Of a stretch of 12,200 bases of DNA, positions 6,082 through 12,200 are shown one piece after another (position 1 is the first letter of the stretch; each line of letters starts with the position of its first letter). This DNA is from Treponema sp. UBA1233 (lineage in GTDB: Bacteria > Spirochaetota > Spirochaetia > Treponematales > Treponemataceae): assembly GCA_002309305.1 (NCBI GenBank), contig DBWR01000066.1:1-12200 (forward strand), given 5' to 3'. The notes under the pieces are model-generated. The model was not told the DNA's origin. It was given only the letters and a program-made list of their open reading frames with translations, and made no database searches. A program made the position numbers and the translations under genes.

Positions 6082-7911
6082 GTGACTTCTGGACATAAAA
6101 CTGCACTAAGTCTTCTTATAACCGTCCTCACCTTTTCCCTGCTTTGCGTATTTGCATTTGCGGGCGGGTTCAATTATATAGAAATGCATTTCTATGAACC
6201 GCGAATCGTCAAGAACATCAACCAGACGCTGGACGGAATTTCCACAGACTTCGACGAATACATCTCTTCACTCAAGCGCAACTTTGCCGGTTATGTCAGC
6301 GACCCAAAATCCAAGACTTTTTTTGAACGCGAAAGCACGCTCACAGACATTCAGGACAGGCAGGCACTTACCGCTGAGTTCATGGAAAACAACCCCGGAC
6401 TGGAAGGCATTCGTGTCGTGGATTCCCAGGACCGCCACATACACTACAGCACCTACCCTTCCGACCTGATGATGCAGACCGAAGACTACATCTCGTATCA
6501 GGACTACAACGACTCCATCCCGTTTTCATCGGTGATTGTGGCTGACACGGGAGCTTTTGCAGGTGATGTAGAGGCATTTGCCGCTCTGTGTTCCCTGTAT
6601 TTTGATGACGCAAAGGACCGCTTTGTTTTTTCATACCCATACTTTGACAATTACACCGCATACCGCGGAACCATCATATTCTACGTAAACGCACAGGATT
6701 TTACCCGGACAGTAATCAGCAAAAACCTGATTGCCCTCAATACCCGTTCAAAAATCATCGCCCCAAAGGAAACCCACGGTGTACGTCAGACCGCACAAAA
6801 CTGCGGCATAGTATTCGGATTCCCCACTGTGGGACGAGAGCTGCTGGACTCCAAGATTCTTGAAAACTGGTCCAAGGGGCAGTACGAAGTTGAACAGCTT
6901 GCTCAGGACGAAAACGGCGACATAATGATACTGGTCACGGGAACCACGGCCAAAACCGCAAAAATCGGATGGATTTGCACCGACCAGGAATTCTCGTTCT
7001 CCCAGATGGAAAAAGCACTCCTGCTCACATGCCTTTTCATAACGCTTTTCCTCATTATTTTCATGCTGTTTAACCTCAAGCACGATGACAACGTGATAAT
7101 CCGCGAAAGAATCCACAAGTTTGAGATGGCACTTTTCCGTGAATATCTTGAACGCAAGGAAAGCGAAGACTGGAGCACGCTGCAAAAGACCGCATCCCTC
7201 AGGAAACAGGACGTCAATGCAGAAATCATAAAGAGCCTGGGTTCAATCGGAAGGAAACACAGTACGGAAATCAGCAGGGCACTCGACCAAAGCTGGACCG
7301 AATTCCTGCACATCATAAGCGGTTCATACAAGCAGTCACTCGAACAGTTCAGTTCAAACAGGGCAAACACCCCCGCAATTGCAGATGAAACCAAGGTTGA
7401 AATCATAGAGCCGGTACAAGTCCCGCAAAACCAGCTGCCAGCCCAAGCGGATAATGTGGAAGAAGTTCAGGAACTTGAAGAAATCCCGGAAGCAGAGCCA
7501 GTTGAAGAACTTGAAGAAGTCCCAGAAGCAGAAGCAGTCGAAGAACTTGAAGAAGTCCCAGAAGCGGAAGCAGTCGAAGAACTTGAAGAAGTCCCAGAAG
7601 CGGAAGCTGTTGAAGAATTAGAACAAATCCCGGAACAGATAGAAGAACTTGAAGAAATCCCGGAAGAAGATACTGACGACGAAGAGGATCTGGAAATCCC
7701 GCACGTGGGATCCTTTGTAGACCCTCTTGACGGCACCGAAGACGAAGAAGAAACCGAACCCGAGGAATTGGAAGAGGCAGAAGAAGTTGAGCCCCTGGAA
7801 GACAGTTCCGAACCAAAAGAAAACATCCTGAAGAAACTTGACGGACAAGACTTTGAGGTTCCATCGTTTTTAGAGCTGGATCAGGAAAACATCGACGACT
7901 GGAAGGACTAA
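6082..7911 (+). CDS. Two-pass membrane protein with sensor-like outer domain and acidic repeat tail
   Basis: Unrecognised protein, 609 aa from a GTG start. GTG at 6082 is chosen over an in-frame TTG at 6070 because GGAG (6072-6075) sits 6 nt before the GTG and would overlap the TTG. A transmembrane helix at about 8-32 is followed by an outer domain (about 33-305), then a second helix at 311-331. In the outer domain, segments such as IRVVDSQDRHIHYS (110-123) and YRGTIIFYVN (194-203) resemble strands of Cache-type sensor domains; this is an impression, not a search result. The cytoplasmic part begins with a charged helical stretch (about 332-440) and ends in a very acidic tail with a 12-residue repeat (462-530) and further Glu/Asp blocks to the end. 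No kinase, methyl-accepting or GGDEF signature is seen. Likely co-transcribed with the small gene 58 bp downstream. Function unknown; a sensor or envelope scaffold is possible. Confidence 0.8.
   Translation: MTSGHKTALSLLITVLTFSLLCVFAFAGGFNYIEMHFYEPRIVKNINQTLDGISTDFDEYISSLKRNFAGYVSDPKSKTFFERESTLTDIQDRQALTAEFMENNPGLEGIRVVDSQDRHIHYSTYPSDLMMQTEDYISYQDYNDSIPFSSVIVADTGAFAGDVEAFAALCSLYFDDAKDRFVFSYPYFDNYTAYRGTIIFYVNAQDFTRTVISKNLIALNTRSKIIAPKETHGVRQTAQNCGIVFGFPTVGRELLDSKILENWSKGQYEVEQLAQDENGDIMILVTGTTAKTAKIGWICTDQEFSFSQMEKALLLTCLFITLFLIIFMLFNLKHDDNVIIRERIHKFEMALFREYLERKESEDWSTLQKTASLRKQDVNAEIIKSLGSIGRKHSTEISRALDQSWTEFLHIISGSYKQSLEQFSSNRANTPAIADETKVEIIEPVQVPQNQLPAQADNVEEVQELEEIPEAEPVEELEEVPEAEAVEELEEVPEAEAVEELEEVPEAEAVEELEQIPEQIEELEEIPEEDTDDEEDLEIPHVGSFVDPLDGTEDEEETEPEELEEAEEVEPLEDSSEPKENILKKLDGQDFEVPSFLELDQENIDDWKD
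7465..7671 (+). repeat. Tandem 36-bp repeat coding a 12-residue acidic unit
   Basis: Four full units begin at 7465, 7501, 7537 and 7573. Two degenerate ones follow at 7609 (10 residues) and 7639 (11 residues). The protein unit is VEELEEVPEAEA; the central copies are identical in protein and differ by only one or two bases in DNA, mostly at third positions. The outer copies are more diverged (VQELEEIPEAEP, VEELEQIPEQ, IEELEEIPEED). The array keeps the reading frame, has no spacers, and looks like a recently expanded minisatellite inside the acidic cytoplasmic tail. Copy number may vary between strains. Confidence 0.9.
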
Positions 7912-7969
7912 AAGGCTAAGCCAAACAGATAAAATTCCGATACTTTATAGGTAGACACGGAGTTTTTAA

Positions 7970-8224
7970 ATGGCTGACTCATTCAACTTGAACGACAACT
8001 CAAAATCCGCAGAAATAAATGCTCCCAGAAAGGGGTTGATGCAGCGCGCCCTTTTTGCATTGGATGAAAACAAAGGTAATTCTACACAGACTCAGGAAAT
8101 AAAACCCGAAAAAAAAGCCATTATTCTGGAAGACGGTGTCTTTATGATAAAGGAAGACCTGGAAACTTCTTCAGTCAAACAGGACCCAAAACTCAAGGCC
8201 CTGGTCGATTCCGTCCTGAACTAG
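7970..8224 (+). CDS. Small conserved-looking hypothetical protein, 84 aa
   Basis: Unrecognised soluble 84-residue protein. GGAG (7959-7962) lies 7 nt before the ATG, which supports a real gene. There is no signal peptide, membrane segment or cysteine. The sequence has an ordered-looking helix KGLMQRALFALDENK (21-35), a polar Thr/Gln/Lys linker (36-49), a short hydrophobic strand pair AIILEDGVFMI (50-60) and a C-terminal helix DPKLKALVDSVLN (72-84). It lies 58 bp after the acidic-repeat membrane protein with no terminator between, so the two are probably one transcript, and the small protein might act with the large one's cytoplasmic tail. Function unknown. Confidence 0.7.
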   Translation: MADSFNLNDNSKSAEINAPRKGLMQRALFALDENKGNSTQTQEIKPEKKAIILEDGVFMIKEDLETSSVKQDPKLKALVDSVLN

Positions 8225-8234
8225 ATTCCGACCT

Positions 8235-9785
8235 TTACAAGCGCCTTGACGAAGACCTTTCGTTTACGCTCACCTGGAAATTCTGCATCAGCTGGACAAA
8301 ATTGAACAGTTTCTTGTAAACAGCCACAGATTTTTGCTTTAGATTTCCCTCCGCAAACTTATCCAAATCCTTCCAGTTCAGAATCAGTTCGCTTCTTGGT
8401 GCCTTTGCAAAATCTTCTATGCACAGCTTAAGGTGACGGCCAAAGATGACGTAATTCTGAGACGCTTCAAGTATGATTTCACCCGCCTCGTCATTTGCAT
8501 CACCCAGAATCATCTTGATTATGTTGGCTGCTTCCTTGTCACGGTCGGATCGCGGCAGGTGGGTTTTAAGCTTGAGCCCGTATTCTCCGCTTTCGGCCAT
8601 TTTTTCATCAAATTCAGAAAGTGTGTCGGAAATGGAAAGAAGCTTGTGGTATGCCTCGCTCATTGGACCCGCCTTTTGCTGAACGGCCCATTCACCACGT
8701 ACCAGAATGATGTCGGCAAATTCCCGGAGGTCTTTTTTGGTATAATCATTCAGGAACTGATACAGATAGCGCAGGGGATCGCAGTACAAAAAGCCCCGGA
8801 ATCCCTTTTTACGGAAGGGCTCGCTGTTTTCCTCATTGTAGTTTGCAAGTTCACCTACAGGCCCCGAAAATACCAGAGGAAGCAGAGTGTCTATCTTGCC
8901 GGTGGTAACCTGTTCCTTTATGCCTTCAAGAATATGCTCTACCTGTCGCTTGATTTCACCAAGGAATTCTTCCATTATGTGATATTCTTCAATGCGGATG
9001 TTTTCGCGGTAATCGGGCTTTTCGGTAATCAGGCGCACCATCATCTCAAAAATGCGGTGGTCACGCACCGGCTTCAGCCTTGCAAGAATCCTCTTCCACA
9101 CATTTAGCGGAACCGGTTCAACAGAATTCATCTTCTTGAGCAGCTTGAACAGATCATCCCATGGCCCCTCAAACGGAAGCGCCCATGCAACAGCAATGAA
9201 ATTCTTTATGTCTTCGGACAGATATGCTCCGGAAACGGCGTTGAAATGCGGGGTCAAGTCAAAATTGCGTTCCTTGATCAAGCCGTCAAACTTCTTGAGC
9301 ATGTAGTAAAAGTCAAATTTGCAGAAGCTGTCGAACAAAATCAGCTTGTTGAATATGTCGTCACCCTGGCGGATTTTGGCAGAATCAAACTGGGCAAGGA
9401 AAGAATCCAGGTCAAGACGGACCTTGTGCTGGAGCTCCTTTATGGACATCGTGGAAGCCTGCTGCTTGATTACGTTTTCGTCCAGTTCATCCAAGAGCTG
9501 GGTGGACTTTTCGTCCATCATGTAGCGGATTACCACATTCTTGAAGGTGTTTGTATTCGCATTCTGGAACAAAACCTGTGCGGGGGCAATCGCCTTGTAA
9601 ATGTCATAAAAAAACTTGGCGAAGGACGGATCCACCAGATTACCATTGTATTTATAGAAGTGATACTTTGACTTTGACAAATCTTTGGCGATGTTCTTGA
9701 GCTGTTTTTTCTTTAAAGCCTCAGGATCATTTGAGCCAAAAAGAGAAGATATTAAATTCTGAAAAAAGTTTGAACCATTTCCCAT
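8235..9785 (-). CDS. Conserved hypothetical protein, 516 aa, possibly DUF5312-like
   Basis: Large, mostly helical, soluble protein with charged residues throughout, few cysteines, no signal peptide and no membrane segment. It resembles a family of uncharacterised proteins largely found in Treponema that I recall as DUF5312; this assignment is from memory and tentative. The ATG at 9785 is chosen over an in-frame TTG at 9809 (which would add MNINYYIG) because a near-consensus promoter covers that TTG and places the transcript start at the 9785 ATG. No Shine-Dalgarno is seen, so the mRNA is probably leaderless. The N terminus (GNGSNFFQNLISSLFG) could be a short amphipathic helix. The C terminus is a polar, Arg/Ser-rich tail (NERSSSRRL). 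The gene converges on the 84-residue gene with only 10 bp between stop codons. Role unknown. Confidence 0.78.
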   Translation of the reverse strand: MGNGSNFFQNLISSLFGSNDPEALKKKQLKNIAKDLSKSKYHFYKYNGNLVDPSFAKFFYDIYKAIAPAQVLFQNANTNTFKNVVIRYMMDEKSTQLLDELDENVIKQQASTMSIKELQHKVRLDLDSFLAQFDSAKIRQGDDIFNKLILFDSFCKFDFYYMLKKFDGLIKERNFDLTPHFNAVSGAYLSEDIKNFIAVAWALPFEGPWDDLFKLLKKMNSVEPVPLNVWKRILARLKPVRDHRIFEMMVRLITEKPDYRENIRIEEYHIMEEFLGEIKRQVEHILEGIKEQVTTGKIDTLLPLVFSGPVGELANYNEENSEPFRKKGFRGFLYCDPLRYLYQFLNDYTKKDLREFADIILVRGEWAVQQKAGPMSEAYHKLLSISDTLSEFDEKMAESGEYGLKLKTHLPRSDRDKEAANIIKMILGDANDEAGEIILEASQNYVIFGRHLKLCIEDFAKAPRSELILNWKDLDKFAEGNLKQKSVAVYKKLFNFVQLMQNFQVSVNERSSSRRL

Positions 9786-9791
9786 ACCTAT

Positions 9792-9820
9792 ATAATAGTT
9801 TATATTCAAGATAGTGTCAA
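9792..9820 (-). promoter_or_regulatory. Near-consensus promoter of the 516-residue protein gene, leaderless
   Basis: On the minus strand a perfect TTGACA (9820-9815), a 17-bp spacer and TATTAT (9797-9792) are followed after 6 bp by the ATG at 9785. Transcription would begin at or next to the A of the ATG. No ribosome-binding site fits. It is divergent to the AraC-gene promoter, with 43 bp between the two -35 boxes. Confidence 0.7.
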
Positions 9821-9862
9821 ACCAAAAACCCTAAAAGCAATTCATAATTCTTAATCAGACAG

Positions 9863-9876
9863 TGTGACATTTCACA
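9863..9876. promoter_or_regulatory. TGTGA-N4-TCACA operator candidate over the -35 of the AraC-family gene
   Basis: A perfect 5-bp inverted repeat, TGTGA CATT TCACA, covers the whole -35 (9864-9869) of the rightward promoter. The arms match the CRP half-site, but the 4-bp gap is that of FNR-type sites rather than the 6 bp of CRP. A repressor dimer bound here would block the promoter. The candidate binder could be a CRP/FNR-family protein; none is encoded in the window. Confidence 0.4.
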
Positions 9877-9892
9877 AAATTAATGCTATAAT
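9864..9892 (+). promoter_or_regulatory. Promoter of the AraC-family gene, extended -10, leaderless
   Basis: GTGACA (9864-9869, 5 of 6 of TTGACA), a 17-bp spacer and a perfect TATAAT (9887-9892) preceded by TG-C, giving an extended -10. The start codon at 9901 lies 8 bp after the -10, so the predicted transcript start falls within one or two bases of the ATG, and no Shine-Dalgarno exists. Confidence 0.7.
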
Positions 9893-9900
9893 AGACCACA

Positions 9901-10824
9901 ATGGCAATACAAGAGACAAAGCCGGACTGCTTTTCAACTTTTGGGGACAAGTTTTACCCTGGACGCGAGATGAAGATTAAATGCAGATTCGGCATGAAGG
10001 ATTTAGGCATTCCTCAGTTAAACGACCGCTTTAGGATTGCATTCCTCAAAAAGGGACATGCAACCTTTACCAACGGAACCAAAAGCCAGCTGGTTGCAAG
10101 TCCTGCTGTTCTGGCACTGAACATTGAGGATGAGGCTGAACTTTCAAAATCAGATGACATTGAGATGGACATCGTGTATTTTTCGCCCTACTGCTATGAC
10201 CGGTACAGCAGAGAAACGGATTACGACGAATGGAAGAAGAATCTGGGGATCGACTTCTATTACTTTCGTCCTTTTTTTGAACGCGATGACAATTTCATAG
10301 GGGCAGTTTCCATACCGCAAAACATGGCATCCCACATTCAAAAACTGATAGATTCGACAGACAGCATACTGGTTAATCAGCCGGATGACTACTGGCCGTG
10401 CAGGAGCCGTTCATTCCTGCTGGAACTCGTGATTTGCGTGAATACGGTCTATTCGGAACTGGAAAATTTCTCTCAGCCGGTAATGACCAAAGCCACGGAA
10501 AAGGTTCAGAAAATCGTGGAATGGATAAACGACAACTACAACAACAAAATCAGCCTGGACGACATAACAAGGGAATTCAACACGAACAAGACAACGCTGA
10601 ACCTGATTTTCAAGGCGGAGATGGGGTCCACTGTCACAACATACATCATTTCCCTGAGGATGCAGATGGCATGCGTACTTTTGAAACAGACATACCTTCC
10701 CGTAAGCGAAATAGTTGAACGAATCGGTTACAACGACGAAGCCCATTTTATCCGCGCATTTAAAAAGCATACCGGAAGTACACCGGGTGATTTCAGGAAA
10801 CAGTATACCGAAAAATATTTCTGA
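9901..10824 (+). CDS. AraC-family transcriptional regulator
   Basis: Cytoplasmic DNA-binding regulator of 307 aa, the usual family length. The C-terminal AraC/XylS domain (about 200-303) has two helix-turn-helix units: ISLDDITREFNTNKTTLNLIFKAEMG (217-242) and LPVSEIVERIGYNDEAHFIRAFKKHTG (266-292), with the conserved closing motif STPGDFRKQY (293-302). The N-terminal 180 residues form a ligand or dimerisation domain with a cupin-like start (RIAFLKKGHATFTNG, 45-59) of unknown ligand. No membrane segment. The ATG at 9901 follows the promoter directly, implying leaderless translation. It is divergent to the 516-residue gene, so it might control that gene or itself. The sugar transporter, about 5 kb away, is a speculative target. 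The following lipoprotein gene, 91 bp downstream with no clear terminator between, could share its transcript. Confidence 0.9.
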   Translation: MAIQETKPDCFSTFGDKFYPGREMKIKCRFGMKDLGIPQLNDRFRIAFLKKGHATFTNGTKSQLVASPAVLALNIEDEAELSKSDDIEMDIVYFSPYCYDRYSRETDYDEWKKNLGIDFYYFRPFFERDDNFIGAVSIPQNMASHIQKLIDSTDSILVNQPDDYWPCRSRSFLLELVICVNTVYSELENFSQPVMTKATEKVQKIVEWINDNYNNKISLDDITREFNTNKTTLNLIFKAEMGSTVTTYIISLRMQMACVLLKQTYLPVSEIVERIGYNDEAHFIRAFKKHTGSTPGDFRKQYTEKYF

Positions 10825-10915
10825 AAAGCATATTTAAATTTTATATCTGCAATTCCAAAACAGGGAGCCTCAAGTTATCATTTATTCATAATCAATATTC
10901 CAGGAGGATATCATT

Positions 10916-11785
10916 ATGAAGAAGTTCATTTTATTTGCGTCAGTAATTTCAGTTTTCGTGCTGGCTGGCTGTGGTTCAGGAGATGAATGGAGCGTCATGA
11001 AGCAGTTGCCTACCCCGGACGGAGCGGCTTCGTTTTTCGTCGGGTTTTATGACGATGAATGTGCAATATCTGTCGGTGAGCACGGTTTGATTTCAGCATC
11101 AAGCGACGGTGGCTCAACCTGGATCAAGGGTGAAAACTCTTCCCTGTGCAGGTTTTGCCTTGATATTGTGGATCCCCAGATTGCCTGGTGTGGTGGAAAT
11201 GGAAACCATGTGCGGATCACAAGGGATGGCGGAAAAACATGGCAGGCCGTTACAGACTGCAAGCTCGGATTGGTTCACAGAAGCATTGACTTTATAGACG
11301 ACATGAACGGCTGGGTTGGAAACGAATTTTACATTGCATCCACAAATGACGGCGGAAACACATGGAAGGAGATGAAGCTCCCCAAGCTGAACGGGAAAAT
11401 CCTTTCCTTCTCAATCCTGTCATCAGCCGAAGGATATGTGGTTACAAAAGGCGGCGATCTCATCTACACAAATGACGGAGGGAACACATGGACTGTCCAA
11501 CCCATTGCGGAACTGGTTTCTGCATCGGACGGTGGAGACCTGATTACCTGCGACTTTAACTTTTACGACAAAAACCGCGGAGAACTTGTGGCAAGTATAG
11601 TGAATGAGGGCGGTACCGACATCCTGTTTTTTTCTACCGAAGACGGAGGGGCCACATGGAATCAGACAGCCATTGACTATCCAAAAACCGAAGTGGCATC
11701 TGAGGCATACTTTTCCTCCAACGGAAAATACATTACGCTTACCAGCATCAAAAAGGACATGACCGTATACAAACGCAAGGAATAA
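10916..11785 (+). CDS. Asp-box (BNR/Ycf48-like) beta-propeller lipoprotein
   Basis: Secreted lipoprotein of 289 aa. The signal peptide (MKKFILFASVISVFV) ends in a clear LAGC lipobox with Cys19 as the lipidation site. The mature part holds five Asp-box motifs of the S/T-x-D-x-G-x-T-W type: SSDGGSTW (62-69), TRDGGKTW (102-109), TNDGGNTW (143-150), TNDGGNTW (185-192) and TEDGGATW (241-248). They are spaced about 40 residues apart, except the last interval of 56. This spacing is that of blades of a beta-propeller as in the Ycf48/sortilin-like and sialidase superfamilies; Asp boxes lie in turns away from any active site, so no enzyme activity follows. AGGAGG (10902-10907) is 8 nt before the ATG. 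It likely sits in the periplasm or at the cell surface and binds protein or glycan; the exact role is unknown. Confidence 0.85.
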   Translation: MKKFILFASVISVFVLAGCGSGDEWSVMKQLPTPDGAASFFVGFYDDECAISVGEHGLISASSDGGSTWIKGENSSLCRFCLDIVDPQIAWCGGNGNHVRITRDGGKTWQAVTDCKLGLVHRSIDFIDDMNGWVGNEFYIASTNDGGNTWKEMKLPKLNGKILSFSILSSAEGYVVTKGGDLIYTNDGGNTWTVQPIAELVSASDGGDLITCDFNFYDKNRGELVASIVNEGGTDILFFSTEDGGATWNQTAIDYPKTEVASEAYFSSNGKYITLTSIKKDMTVYKRKE

Positions 11786-11792
11786 TTCCCCC

Positions 11793-11821
11793 TTGTAGAA
11801 AAGTCCAAATTCGGCTATTAT
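11793..11821 (+). promoter_or_regulatory. Possible dnaX promoter with leaderless start
   Basis: TATTAT (11816-11821) lies 5 bp before the dnaX ATG, with a weak TTGTAG (11793-11798) 17 bp upstream. No Shine-Dalgarno precedes the ATG. The dnaX start is fixed by its conserved N terminus, so the lack of a ribosome-binding site is real; the promoter itself is less certain because of the poor -35. Confidence 0.45.
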
Positions 11822-11826
11822 GAATT

Positions 11827-12200
11827 ATGGCTTATGAAGTTACGGCGACCAGACGAAGGCCGCAGAGTTTTGAAAATCTTGTAGGGCAGGAATTTGTCGC
11901 TTCCACGCTGAAAAATGCCATTGAATCCAAGCAGATTGCACATGCCTATCTGTTTTCCGGACCCAGGGGTTGCGGCAAGACTTCCACGGCACGCATTCTG
12001 GCAAAGGCACTCAACTGCGAAAAGGGTCCCACCGCCACACCATGCGGGGAATGCTCAATCTGCAAGGAAATAACGGCAGGTTCATCTTCCGACGTAATCG
12101 AAATTGACGGTGCATCAAATACAAGCGTTAACGACATACGGCAGATTAAGGACGAGGTCATGTTCCCGCCCAACTCATGCCGCTACAAAATCTACATCAT
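11827..12200 (+). CDS. dnaX: DNA polymerase III subunits gamma/tau, N-terminal part
   Basis: Clamp-loader ATPase of the replisome, cut by the window edge after 124 codons. The conserved start (MAYEVTATRRRPQSFENLVGQ) is followed by Walker A GPRGCGKT (45-52), the zinc-binding set Cys64-x8-Cys73-x2-Cys76-x2-Cys79, and the EIDGASNTSVNDIR motif (92-105). All are diagnostic of bacterial DnaX. Walker B and the rest lie outside the window. The start at 11827 lies 41 bp after the upstream lipoprotein gene with no ribosome-binding site. This housekeeping gene anchors the window to the chromosome. Confidence 0.97.
   Translation, partial: MAYEVTATRRRPQSFENLVGQEFVASTLKNAIESKQIAHAYLFSGPRGCGKTSTARILAKALNCEKGPTATPCGECSICKEITAGSSSDVIEIDGASNTSVNDIRQIKDEVMFPPNSCRYKIYI

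Noticed and set aside
7465..7608. 36-bp repeats as a CRISPR array
   Set aside because: Units are directly adjacent with no spacers and are translated in frame within a larger gene.
7403..7864. Long minus-strand open frames (153 aa Leu-rich and 119 aa Ser-rich) opposite the acidic repeat
   Set aside because: They are the antisense of the GAA-rich repeat, which lacks stop codons on the opposite strand; composition is extreme and no ribosome-binding site or promoter is present.
8433..9107. 224-aa plus-strand open frame inside the 516-residue gene
   Set aside because: It lies antisense to a longer, well-composed coding frame, lacks a ribosome-binding site and has no recognisable motif.
9786..9809. 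TTG start giving eight extra residues to the 516-residue protein
   Set aside because: The codon lies in the spacer of a near-consensus promoter, upstream of the predicted transcript start, and has no ribosome-binding site.
10810..10850. AT-rich stretch after the AraC-family gene as a terminator
   Set aside because: Only short AT palindromes without a GC-rich stem; support is too weak.
11776..11795. CAAGG/CCTTG inverted repeat after the Asp-box lipoprotein as a terminator
   Set aside because: The stem is 5 bp with a 10-nt loop and no T-run follows on the plus strand.

Overview
The window looks like a chromosomal segment of a host- or gut-associated Treponema-type spirochaete. The argument rests on: a dnaX start typical of that group, AT-rich intergenic DNA around medium-GC genes, relaxed spirochaetal lipoboxes (FISC, LAGC), a large hypothetical protein that I associate with treponemes, and an intact ytfQ-ytfR-ytfT-yjfF type sugar transporter. 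This is inference from gene content; no rRNA or database match was available. I see no insertion sequence, prophage, tRNA, rRNA or CRISPR.

Left third (1-4900, all minus strand): a four-gene ABC sugar transporter operon read from right to left. A lipoprotein sugar-binding protein (YtfQ-like) is followed by a strong intrinsic terminator inside the operon, then a double-domain ATPase (YtfR-like) and two permeases (YtfT-like and YjfF-like). The last three are packed with an 8-bp overlap and a 2-bp gap. The operon ends in a terminator with a GAAA tetraloop at the left window edge. The leader of the binding-protein gene carries a plausible promoter and, upstream of it, four similar A-tract elements spaced 22, 52 and 22 bp apart.

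Middle (5036-9809): a minus-strand protein with a zinc ribbon at each end (DUF4428-like N terminus); a divergent plus-strand gene for a two-pass membrane protein with a sensor-like outer domain and a long acidic cytoplasmic tail built on a 12-residue repeat; a small 84-residue protein directly downstream; and, converging on it with a 10-bp gap, a minus-strand 516-residue protein of unknown function that may belong to a Treponema-centred family.

Right part (9786-12200): a divergent promoter region drives the 516-residue gene leftward and an AraC-family regulator rightward. A lipoprotein with five Asp-box (BNR) motifs follows, and then the 5' end of dnaX (DNA polymerase III tau/gamma), cut by the window edge.

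The most interesting signals are regulatory. Three genes here (the 516-residue gene, the AraC gene, dnaX) have a recognisable -10 box 5 to 8 bp before the ATG and no ribosome-binding site, so leaderless mRNAs are predicted. The transporter operon combines phased upstream elements with an internal attenuating terminator. No obviously new defence or mobile system is present.
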